Of a stretch of DNA of 64,000 bases, positions 16,377-24,410 are shown one piece after another (position 1 is the stretch's first letter; every line of letters begins with the position of its first letter). The stretch is from Arthrobacter oryzae (GTDB taxonomy: Bacteria > Actinomycetota > Actinomycetes > Actinomycetales > Micrococcaceae). A model generated the notes under the pieces. The model made no database searches, was not told the DNA's origin, and worked only from the letters and a program-made list of their open reading frames with translations. A program made the position numbers and the translations under genes. The stretch is from NCBI RefSeq assembly GCF_030718995.1, contig NZ_CP132204.1:1240001-1304000 (forward strand). Direction: 5' to 3'.

Positions 16377-19300
16377 ATGATTCGCCACTCCCACTTGCCC
16401 GGGTCCCCGCCCGCCCTCAACCGGAAACTGCTGGCTGCCCTGGCGGCCGCCTGCGTCACGCCCCTGGCCCTCGGCGGCCTCGCCCTCCCCGCCTTTGCGG
16501 ACCACACCGCCTCGCCGGGGACTGTGGCACTCGTCGGATCGCTGCAGTCCGAAATCGGCTGCCCCGGAGACTGGCAGCCCGAGTGCCCCGCCAGCAGGCT
16601 GCTGCCGGTGGAGGGCTCTGCAACCCTCTTCAAGGCCACCTTCGATGTCCCCGCCGGCACGTACGGCATGAAGGTTGCCCTCAACAATTCCTGGGACGAG
16701 AACTACGGCGCCGGCGGTGTGGCCGGCGGCGGCGACCTGGTGCTCAATGCGCCGGGCGGACCCGTGACGTTCACCTACGACCACGCCAGCCACACCCTCA
16801 CTGACAACGTTCCGGATGCGCTGGGAGCCGAGGCGGGCGCGCACTGGCTGACGGCAGACACCATCGCCTGGCAGGTCTCAGCAGCCGCAGGCACCACGTA
16901 CCGGCTCTTTAGCGCCCCCGACGGCGGACTGGCAGTTGCTGACGGAGAGGTCACCGGGGGTTCCGCCCTCCCGCTGGAGCCCGTTGCCCAGGGCCTGGAA
17001 GCCGGCCTCGCGGCCAAGTATCCGCACCTTGCGGGCTATACCTCCCTCCGCCTGCCGGAAGCGGACGCCGCCCTCCGGGCCAGGGAACTGCTCAAAGGCC
17101 AGCTGCTCGTAGCCGCCATCGGGGCGGACGGCGCGGTCACCGCCACCACCGGCGTCCAGGTACCCGGCGTCCTGGACTCGCTCCACCCCGGGGCGGCGAA
17201 GCAGGAACTCGGCCTGACGTGGAAGGGCAAGCGCCCGGAACTCTCCCTGTGGGCCCCCACGGCCCGCAGCGTGACCGTCCACTCCTACGGCTCCGGTTCC
17301 GGCGGGGAGCCCGTGTCCAGCAAAGCCATGGAACCCGCCGGGGATGGCGTATGGTCCGTCACCGGGGACAAGGACTGGAACGGCGCCTACTACCTGTACG
17401 AAGTGGAGGTCTTCGTCCCGGAAACCGGCAAGGTTGAGCGGAACCTCGTCACGGACCCCTACAGCGTGGGTCTCTCGGCCAACTCCGAACGCAGCCTTTT
17501 CGTGGATCTCGGGGACAAGTCCCTGGCACCGGCCGGCTGGGCCAAACTGCAGAAGCCCGCGCTCAGCAAGCCGGAAGACCTTTCCCTCTACGAACTGCAC
17601 GTCCGCGATTTCTCCATTACCGACGGCTCCGTTCCCGCCGAGCACCGCGGCACCTACAAGGCGTTCACGGACACCGGCAGCAACGGCATGAACCGCCTGC
17701 GGGAACTGGCGGACGCCGGGATGAACGCGGTCCACCTGCTGCCCGTCAACGACATCGGCACCATCGAGGAGCGCCGCAGCGAGCAGCGCGAACCCCTCTG
17801 TGACCTCGCCGCCCTGCCGGCCGATTCAGAAGAGCAGCAGGCATGCGTGGCGGAGACGGCTGCCAGGGACGGCTTCAACTGGGGCTACGACCCCCTGCAC
17901 TACACAACGCCGGAAGGCTCCTACTCCACCAATCCGGAAGGAGCCACCAGGATCACGGAATTCCGTGAAATGGTTGCCGCACTCAACACTGCCGGCGCAC
18001 GGGTGATCCAGGACGTCGTCTACAACCACACGTCCAGTGCGGGCCAGTCCGGGAGCAACAACCTCGACCGCATTGTCCCGGGCTACTACCACCGCCTGAA
18101 TCCCGCCACCGGATCACTGGAGACGTCCACCTGCTGCGCCAACACGGCCACGGAAAACGCCATGATGGGCAAACTCATGGTCGACTCCGTGGTGACGCTG
18201 GCCAGGACCTACAAGCTCGACGGCTTCCGTTTTGACCTCATGGGGCACCACTCCCGGCAGAACATGCTGGACGTCAGGGCCGCACTCGATGAGCTGACCG
18301 TGCCCAGGGACGGCGTGGACGGCAAAAACATTACCCTGTACGGCGAGGGCTGGAACTTCGGCGAAGTGGCCAACAACGCACGGTTCGTCCAGGCCACCCA
18401 GGCGAACATGGCCGGGACCGGCATCGGAACGTTTAACGACCGCCTGCGCGACGCCGTCCGCGGCGGTGGCCCCTTTGACCCGGACCCCCGGGTCCAGGGA
18501 TTCGCTTCCGGCCTGTTCACGGACCCCAACGATTCCCCCGCCAACGGCACCCCGGAACAGCAAAAGGCCGCGCTCCTCCTCGCCCAGGACCTGATGAAGG
18601 TGGGCCTGACCGGCAACCTGAAGGACTACTCCTTCGTTGACCGCACCGGTACTACAGTCAAGGGCTCGGACGTGCCGTACAACGGCGCCCCCGCCGGGTA
18701 CACCAGTGATCCGCAGGAGGCCATCACTTACGTGGAGGCCCACGACAACGAGACGCTGTTCGATGCCCTGGCCCTGAAGCTGCCGCAGGACACTGCCATG
18801 GCAGACTGGACCCGCATGCAGACCCTCGCGCTGAGCACCACCGCCTTCGGGCAGGGAATCTCGTTCTGGCACGCGGGAGGAGAATCACTGCGCAGCAAGT
18901 CCCTGGACCGCAACAGCTACGATTCGGGCGACTGGTTCAACATCCTGGACCACACGGACGCCACCAACGGCTTCGGCCGCGGCCTGCCGCCCAAGGCTGA
19001 CAACGAGGACAAGTACAGCTACATGCGCCCGCTGCTGGCAGATCCGGCCCAGAAGCCGGCTTCCACCGACATCGCAGAAGCCCGCAGCCGGGCCGCGGAA
19101 CTGCTGCAGATCCGCAAGAGCACACCGCTGTTCCACCTTGGCGAGGCGGCCCTGGTGCAGCAGAAGGTGTCCTTCCCCGCCGGCGGCCCCGAACAGACCC
19201 CTGGCGTTGTGGTGATGCGCATTGACGACTCCGTCGGACCGGACGTGGACCCGGACCTGCGCGGGCTCGTGGTGGTGTTCAATGCCTCGGATGAGGCCAC

Positions 19301-19457
19301 CAGCCAGACCGTGGCCGGAGCGGCGGGCCAAGCGTATGCCCTGCACCCCGTCCAGGCCGGCGGCGTCGACTCCGTGGTCAAGACGGCCTCCCATGATGCG
19401 GCATCCGGTACCTTCACCGTCCCCGCCCGCACCGCGGCAGTGTTCCAGGCCAGGTAG
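16377..19457 (+). CDS. pulA: Secreted pullulanase-type alpha-1,6-glucosidase
   Basis: A 1026-residue exported GH13 enzyme that cuts alpha-1,6 branch points in pullulan and starch. A Sec signal peptide ends at about ALPAFA (41). Residues 45-150 resemble an X25-type starch-binding module. The catalytic barrel follows with NHTSSAG, DGFRFDLMGHH (nucleophile Asp), LYGEGWNF (acid/base Glu) and VEAHDNETLFD. The C-terminal part (about 900-1026) is like DUF3372. The ATG at 16377 follows AAGGAAGG and is correct for the signal peptide; the open frame extends to 16239 without one. Breakdown products probably feed the debranching enzyme described above. Confidence 0.92.
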   Translation: MIRHSHLPGSPPALNRKLLAALAAACVTPLALGGLALPAFADHTASPGTVALVGSLQSEIGCPGDWQPECPASRLLPVEGSATLFKATFDVPAGTYGMKVALNNSWDENYGAGGVAGGGDLVLNAPGGPVTFTYDHASHTLTDNVPDALGAEAGAHWLTADTIAWQVSAAAGTTYRLFSAPDGGLAVADGEVTGGSALPLEPVAQGLEAGLAAKYPHLAGYTSLRLPEADAALRARELLKGQLLVAAIGADGAVTATTGVQVPGVLDSLHPGAAKQELGLTWKGKRPELSLWAPTARSVTVHSYGSGSGGEPVSSKAMEPAGDGVWSVTGDKDWNGAYYLYEVEVFVPETGKVERNLVTDPYSVGLSANSERSLFVDLGDKSLAPAGWAKLQKPALSKPEDLSLYELHVRDFSITDGSVPAEHRGTYKAFTDTGSNGMNRLRELADAGMNAVHLLPVNDIGTIEERRSEQREPLCDLAALPADSEEQQACVAETAARDGFNWGYDPLHYTTPEGSYSTNPEGATRITEFREMVAALNTAGARVIQDVVYNHTSSAGQSGSNNLDRIVPGYYHRLNPATGSLETSTCCANTATENAMMGKLMVDSVVTLARTYKLDGFRFDLMGHHSRQNMLDVRAALDELTVPRDGVDGKNITLYGEGWNFGEVANNARFVQATQANMAGTGIGTFNDRLRDAVRGGGPFDPDPRVQGFASGLFTDPNDSPANGTPEQQKAALLLAQDLMKVGLTGNLKDYSFVDRTGTTVKGSDVPYNGAPAGYTSDPQEAITYVEAHDNETLFDALALKLPQDTAMADWTRMQTLALSTTAFGQGISFWHAGGESLRSKSLDRNSYDSGDWFNILDHTDATNGFGRGLPPKADNEDKYSYMRPLLADPAQKPASTDIAEARSRAAELLQIRKSTPLFHLGEAALVQQKVSFPAGGPEQTPGVVVMRIDDSVGPDVDPDLRGLVVVFNASDEATSQTVAGAAGQAYALHPVQAGGVDSVVKTASHDAASGTFTVPARTAAVFQAR

Positions 19458-19465
19458 GGGCGACT

Positions 19466-19471
19466 TAGGCT
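19466..19471 (+). promoter_or_regulatory. TAGGCT -10 box, likely leaderless start
   Basis: TAGGCT ends seven bases before the ATG at 19479. It lies just after the pullulanase stop and lets the kinase gene be transcribed on its own. There is no ribosome site. Confidence 0.4.
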
Positions 19472-19478
19472 GGTGGGC

Positions 19479-20129
19479 ATGGCAACTTCTCCGCCCGTCC
19501 CTTTCCGGCATCCCGATGTGGCGGCAGCCGTGGCGGACCTGCGTGCCCGCCTCGCATCCGGGAACCGGATGCTGCTCGGCATCACCGGTTCGCCGGGGTC
19601 GGGGAAGTCGACCTTCGCGGCCGGGCTGCAGGCGGTCTTCGGCGGCAGCACCGCCGTCGTGATCCCCATGGACGGCTTCCACCTGGGCAATGCGATCATC
19701 GACGGCACGCCGCTGCGGCAGCGCAAAGGGGCAATCGACACGTTCGACGTCGGCGGCTACCTCTCGCTGTTGCAGCGGCTGAGGCGGCGGGATGAGCCGG
19801 TGGTTTACGCACCGGATTTCCGCCGCCAGATCGACGAGCCCGTGGCAGCTTCCATCGCCGTTCCGGCCTCGGTGCAGCTGGTGATCACCGAAGGGAACTA
19901 CCTCCTGGCCGGCCACACCGTATGGAAGCAGGTCCGGGCGCAGCTGGATGAGGTCTGGTTCATGGACACGCCCCCGGACCTGCGCCTCGCCCGGCTGGTT
20001 GACCGGCATGTGGAGTTTGGCATGGACCGGCCGGCCGCCGAGGAATGGGCCGCCGGCTCCGACGAGGCCAACGCCCGGCTCATCGAATCCACCCGTCCCG
20101 GGGCAGACCGGATCATCCCTTGGTCCTAG
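19479..20129 (+). CDS. Nucleoside/nucleotide kinase-family P-loop protein
   Basis: A 216-residue kinase like the uridine kinase and pantothenate kinase group. The Walker A is GSPGSGKST (37-45). VIPMDGFHLGN follows, with the catalytic Asp, then LRQRKGAIDTFDVGGY, APDFRRQI, VITEGNYLL and MDTPPDLRLARLVDRHV. Family members annotated as fructose or nucleoside kinases share all these motifs, so the exact substrate is open. Start: the ATG at 19479 in a leaderless context (an in-frame GTG lies six bases earlier). Confidence 0.8.
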   Translation: MATSPPVPFRHPDVAAAVADLRARLASGNRMLLGITGSPGSGKSTFAAGLQAVFGGSTAVVIPMDGFHLGNAIIDGTPLRQRKGAIDTFDVGGYLSLLQRLRRRDEPVVYAPDFRRQIDEPVAASIAVPASVQLVITEGNYLLAGHTVWKQVRAQLDEVWFMDTPPDLRLARLVDRHVEFGMDRPAAEEWAAGSDEANARLIESTRPGADRIIPWS

Positions 20130-20303
20130 GGTTCCCGTTCGTTCACCGCTGGCCGGACCGGAGTTTCCGTTGGTCTTATTTCAGTGGCAAACCGTCCAAG
20201 GCCGTGCACCCTGTTAGCCTGCTCCTAGGATCACCGGACCATCATCGGGTCTCAGCCGGTGGCTGGATCCCCCGTGGCTCCTGGACGCAGAGGACAACAG
20301 CAC

Positions 20304-22505
20304 ATGGATGCGCAAGCGCCGGGCATTGCTTCAGGAACAGCGGCCACACCACCGGAAGGCTCCACCACGGGGCCTGCCGCGTCGGGGCGCACCTGGAGCC
20401 TCCGGCGCGAATGGTCCAGGGCGTTCCTGCTCATGCTCGCCGCACTGTTGATCGGCGCCGTGGTCACGATCGTGGGTGTGCGCGGCCTGATGGACCAGGT
20501 GCAGGAAACATCCGGCCGGCTCCAGCTCGAACTCGAAAAAGTAGAGATCCTCCGGTCAGCCCTCGACGGCCACGAGCAGCTGGGGCACCAGCTGCTCTCC
20601 AACGCTCCCGTGGACCGCTCCACGTTCCTCCGGCAGCAGGAGGAAATCTCCCGCCTCTTCGAGGACGTGGCCGCCGTTCTGCCGGCTGAAACGGAAGGGC
20701 GGGCAACGATTGTCGCCGCCCGGCAGTTCTGGCAGGAAGCCTTGACGGAACATGGCCTGTGGGGCAGCACGGTGCTTTCACTCCAGGGCAGCCACGTGGA
20801 GGAGACCCCCGCATTGGCCGCCTCCAGCGCAGAAATCCGGACCCGGCTGGCGGACATCCGGCGCTACTCCCTGGCCGAAATGGACAACGGACTCGCGCAC
20901 AGCGCCGAACTCGAACGGTTCCTGGTTATCGCGCGCAGCATCCTGTTCGTGGTGGCAGTGGGCGCCACGGTGTACTTCCGCCGCAGGATGGTCAAGGACC
21001 TCATGCGCCCAGTAGGGAGCCTGCACCAGGGTGTCCGCAAGCTGCAGTCCGGCAACTACAAACACCGCATCGAGGTGTTCCGCCGCGACGAACTCGGCGA
21101 GCTGGCGGACGCCTTCAACGGCATGGCCGCCGCTGTCCACAGCAGCCATGAAGCCCTTACCCACCGGGCGACGCACGACCCCCTCACCGGTCTGGCAAAC
21201 CGGGCGGCCCTGATGGAACGCCTCACCGCATCCTTTGGGACCGGCAGCACGCGCAGGAACCGGAACGAGGGACTGCTGTTCATCGACATCGACGACTTCA
21301 AGGAGGTCAACGATTCACTGGGACACGAGCGGGGTGATGCGCTGCTCATCCAGCTGGCCGCCCGGCTCAAGGGCTGCGTACGCTCCGACGACGTGGTTGC
21401 CCGGCTCGGCGGGGACGAGTTCGCGATTGTGGTGATGGACGACGACGACGGCTCGGTCACCGCCGGGATCGCCGAACGGATCCACGAGGCACTGCGCGCT
21501 CCGTTCTTCGTTGGCGACGACCGCCTGACCGTCACAGCCAGCATGGGTGCGGCGCAACGCCGCCCTGACACCATAGACGCTGCCGAGCTGCTGCGGCAGG
21601 CGGACTTCGCGATGTACCTGGCCAAGCACGGCGGAAAGGCCCGCTTCCAGCTTTTTGACGCCGAGGGCTACGACCATATGACGTACCGCGCCGCCCTCAA
21701 ACGGGACCTGGCCTCCGCCGTGACCGCCGGTCAACTCCGCCTCGAATACCAGCCCATTGCCGATCTGACCAGCGGAGCCATCCTCGGGTTGGAAGCGCTG
21801 GTGCGCTGGGAGCACCCTACGCTGGGGCTGCTGGCGCCGGACGAGTTCATTCCGCTCGCCGAAGAGACAGGCGACATCGACGCCGTCGGCTGCTGGGTGC
21901 TGGACAACGCGAGCCGTCAGGCGGCCAGCTGGCGGACATCCCTGCCGCAGTGCGAAGGGCTCTGGATTGCCATTAACCTCTCCACCATCCAGCTACCCAA
22001 CCCCCGGAACCTGGCCGCCATCAAACGCATCCTTGCCGACCCCGCGGCGCAGGCAGACAAGGTGGTGCTCGAAGTCACCGAAACAGCCCTTGCGGGAAGC
22101 ACGGACGGCGGGATCGCCGCCCTCAAAACCCTGAAGGAAACCGGTGTGCGTGTGGCCATCGACGACTTCGGGACGGGGTATTCCTCGCTGAGTTCCCTGG
22201 CGGTGCTGCCGGCGGACATCCTCAAGATCGACCGTTCGTTCCTTGGGCGGCAATCGTCCGAGGCGCAATCGGCGGCGATGCTCGAAGGCATCCTGGGTCT
22301 GGCCCGCATGCTCTCCCTGGAAGTGATTGCAGAAGGGGTCGAGGAGCCCGGACAGCTGGACCTCCTCCGTGCCCTGGACTGCCGGATGGGCCAAGGCTAC
22401 TTCCTGGCCCGGCCGGGTTCCGCCGAGGCGATCGAAACGCTCCTGGCGTCGGGTGCCCGCCTTCAGCCCGGCCCGGCAGCGCTCGAGCCGGCGGTCGATT
22501 CATGA
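20304..22505 (+). CDS. Membrane-bound GGDEF-EAL protein (c-di-GMP turnover)
   Basis: A 733-residue signalling protein. A membrane helix at about 35-55 is followed by an extracytoplasmic helical sensor, a second helix near 210-230, a HAMP-like linker, GGDEF (369-373) and EAL (497-499). Both catalytic sets look intact: RLGGDEF for cyclase, and EALVRW, INLSTIQ, VTETAL, DDFGTGYSS (620-628) and AEGVEE for phosphodiesterase. The inhibitory I-site RSDD sits five residues before GGDEF. It could therefore make and break c-di-GMP. The start at 20304 follows GAGG. The ligand of the sensor is unknown. Confidence 0.9.
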   Translation: MDAQAPGIASGTAATPPEGSTTGPAASGRTWSLRREWSRAFLLMLAALLIGAVVTIVGVRGLMDQVQETSGRLQLELEKVEILRSALDGHEQLGHQLLSNAPVDRSTFLRQQEEISRLFEDVAAVLPAETEGRATIVAARQFWQEALTEHGLWGSTVLSLQGSHVEETPALAASSAEIRTRLADIRRYSLAEMDNGLAHSAELERFLVIARSILFVVAVGATVYFRRRMVKDLMRPVGSLHQGVRKLQSGNYKHRIEVFRRDELGELADAFNGMAAAVHSSHEALTHRATHDPLTGLANRAALMERLTASFGTGSTRRNRNEGLLFIDIDDFKEVNDSLGHERGDALLIQLAARLKGCVRSDDVVARLGGDEFAIVVMDDDDGSVTAGIAERIHEALRAPFFVGDDRLTVTASMGAAQRRPDTIDAAELLRQADFAMYLAKHGGKARFQLFDAEGYDHMTYRAALKRDLASAVTAGQLRLEYQPIADLTSGAILGLEALVRWEHPTLGLLAPDEFIPLAEETGDIDAVGCWVLDNASRQAASWRTSLPQCEGLWIAINLSTIQLPNPRNLAAIKRILADPAAQADKVVLEVTETALAGSTDGGIAALKTLKETGVRVAIDDFGTGYSSLSSLAVLPADILKIDRSFLGRQSSEAQSAAMLEGILGLARMLSLEVIAEGVEEPGQLDLLRALDCRMGQGYFLARPGSAEAIETLLASGARLQPGPAALEPAVDS

Positions 22506-22585
22506 GGAATACTGGCTTTGCCGCAGGAGTTCCTGGCTAAGACGGCACTTCCCGGAATACGTAAACCAGCGAAACGGAGACTCTT

Positions 22586-23605
22586 ATGGCACCCGCATCC
22601 GCACCATCGGTCCGCCTCGGCGACGGGCTGGACGTCAGTCCCCTCGGATTCGGCGGCATGGCCCTCACCCCGGTCTACGGCGACGTGGACCAGGGAGAGG
22701 CGCTGCGCACGCTGCACCACGCGGTTGATGCGGGCGTGACCTTCATCGACACCGCAGACATTTACGGCGGCGGCAGCAACGAGGAACTGATCGCACAACT
22801 GCTGAAGGAACGCCGGGCCGACGTGCAGCTGGCCACAAAGTTCGGGCTGGTGGGCACGCCGTCGGCCGGCTACACGGACATCCGCGGCGACGCCGCCTAC
22901 ATCCGGCAGGCGGTGGACGCCAGCCTCCGCCGCCTGGGCACCGACACCATTGACCTGTACTACATGCACCGCCGCGACCTCCGCGTTCCGATTGTGGAAA
23001 CCGTGGAGGCCATGGCGGCGCTGGTGCAGCAAGGCAAGGTGCGGCACCTCGGCCTGTCGGAAGTGACCGCCGAGGAACTGCGGGAGGCCAGCAGCGTCCA
23101 CCCGATCGCCGCCGTCCAGAGCGAATGGTCCATCTGGAGCCGCGATGTGGAACGCAACGTTGTTCCCGCGGCAGCCGCCCTGGGCGTGGGTTTTGTGCCC
23201 TATTCGCCGCTGGGCCGGGGATTCCTCACCGGCACAGTGGACGCTTCAAAGCTCGGGAGCGGCGACTTTCGCCGCAACATCCCCCGGTTCGCCGCTGACG
23301 CAGCGGACGCCAACCAGGGAGTGGTGGCCGCCGTCCAGGCCGTTGCAGCAGAGCTCACCGTCGCCGGCGAACCGGCAACGCCGGCCCAGGTGGCGCTGGC
23401 CTGGCTGTTTGCACAGGGCAAAAAGCTGGGCCTGCCCGTGGTCCCCATCCCGGGCACGCGCAAGGCCGAACGGATCGACGAGAACCTGGGCGCGCTGGCG
23501 TTGAACTTCACCACTGCACAACTGGACATGCTCGACGCCGCCGCGGACGCCGTCGTCGGCTCCCGTTCAGCGGACCCGAAGTGGGTGTCCCAGGGCCGCG
23601 AATAG
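22586..23605 (+). CDS. Aldo/keto reductase
   Basis: A 339-residue NADPH-dependent oxidoreductase with the AKR barrel. It has LGFGGMALTPVYG at the N-terminus, FIDTADIYGGGSNEEL with the catalytic Asp and Tyr, ATKFGLVG with the catalytic Lys, and the cofactor-binding end VPIPGTRKAERIDENLGAL. AKR13-type enzymes look like this. The start ATG follows GGAGAC. The physiological carbonyl substrate is not predictable. Confidence 0.88.
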   Translation: MAPASAPSVRLGDGLDVSPLGFGGMALTPVYGDVDQGEALRTLHHAVDAGVTFIDTADIYGGGSNEELIAQLLKERRADVQLATKFGLVGTPSAGYTDIRGDAAYIRQAVDASLRRLGTDTIDLYYMHRRDLRVPIVETVEAMAALVQQGKVRHLGLSEVTAEELREASSVHPIAAVQSEWSIWSRDVERNVVPAAAALGVGFVPYSPLGRGFLTGTVDASKLGSGDFRRNIPRFAADAADANQGVVAAVQAVAAELTVAGEPATPAQVALAWLFAQGKKLGLPVVPIPGTRKAERIDENLGALALNFTTAQLDMLDAAADAVVGSRSADPKWVSQGRE

Positions 23606-23613
23606 GGCTTCCG

Positions 23614-23619
23614 TAGACT
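23614..23619 (+). promoter_or_regulatory. TAGACT -10 box, likely leaderless start
   Basis: TAGACT ends seven bases before the ATG at 23627, without a ribosome site, nine bases after the aldo/keto reductase stop. Confidence 0.4.
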
Positions 23620-23626
23620 GGCGTCC

Positions 23627-24277
23627 ATGGATTCCCTCATTCACGACCTGCGTGACATCACCATCCGCCGGATTTCGGTCAGCGAGATGGACAACAACGT
23701 GTATCTGCTCACCAGCAAGGCGTCCGGTGCGCAACTCCTGATCGATGCGGCCGATGATCTGGCCGCCATCCAGGGGCTGCTTTCCGACGCCGCCGCAGAC
23801 ACGTCCGCGACGCCGAAGCTTGCGCTGATTGCCACCACCCACCAGCACTGGGACCACGTCCGGGCACTGCCGGGCTTGGTGGAAGCCACCGGAGCGAAGA
23901 CGGCGGCCGGGACGGAGGACGCCCCGGAACTGCCCGTGCCGGTGGATGTGCTGCTGGACCACGGGGACGTGGGCAACTTCGACGGCTTCGACGTGACCGC
24001 CGTGCACCTGCGCGGCCACACCCCGGGATCGGTGGCTCTGGTGTACCAGGACCCGGAAGGTCCCGCGCACATCTTCTCCGGCGATTCGCTGTTCCCGGGA
24101 GGCGTGGGCAACACCCAGCAGGATCCCGAGCGGTTCAACCAGCTGATCACGGACGTCAGCGACCGGCTGTTCGACGCCTACCCCGATGACACCGTGGTGC
24201 ACCCGGGCCATGGCAAGCCCACCACCCTCGGCGCGGAACGCCCGCATCTTGGGGAGTGGCGCGCCCGCGGCTGGTAG
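23627..24277 (+). CDS. Metallo-beta-lactamase-fold hydrolase (glyoxalase II-like)
   Basis: A 216-residue metal hydrolase. The zinc motif HQHWDH lies at about residue 72, a further ligand in LRGHTPGS, the bridging Asp in IFSGDSLFPGG, and the last His in VHPGHGKPTTLG. This set is typical of glyoxalase II-like thioesterases and related MBL proteins. Position after an aldo/keto reductase suggests, without proof, aldehyde detoxification. It ends just before tandem repeats and a strong hairpin. Confidence 0.82.
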   Translation: MDSLIHDLRDITIRRISVSEMDNNVYLLTSKASGAQLLIDAADDLAAIQGLLSDAAADTSATPKLALIATTHQHWDHVRALPGLVEATGAKTAAGTEDAPELPVPVDVLLDHGDVGNFDGFDVTAVHLRGHTPGSVALVYQDPEGPAHIFSGDSLFPGGVGNTQQDPERFNQLITDVSDRLFDAYPDDTVVHPGHGKPTTLGAERPHLGEWRARGW

Positions 24278-24281
24278 CTTT

Positions 24282-24328
24282 CGCTGCGCTTCGTGATTTA
24301 CGCTGCGCTTCGTGAATTGCGCTGCGCT
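24282..24328 (+). repeat. 19-bp tandem direct repeat, 2.5 copies
   Basis: The unit CGCTGCGCTTCGTGATTTA occurs at 24282-24300, again with two changes at 24301-24319, and partly at 24320-24328. It fills the space between the hydrolase stop and the terminator. It shows no coding features. Confidence 0.75.
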
Positions 24329-24371
24329 AAATGCCGGTCGCTACGGATATACCCGCAGCGACCGGCATTTT
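24329..24371. terminator. Bidirectional terminator hairpin
   Basis: AAATGCCGGTCGCT (24329-24342) pairs perfectly with AGCGACCGGCATTT (24357-24370) across a 14-base loop. A-rich and T-rich flanks on either side let it end transcription from both converging genes. Confidence 0.8.
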
Positions 24372-24410
24372 GCGTGTCGCCCGCTACTTTTGGTAGCGAA
24401 AACGCGAGCT

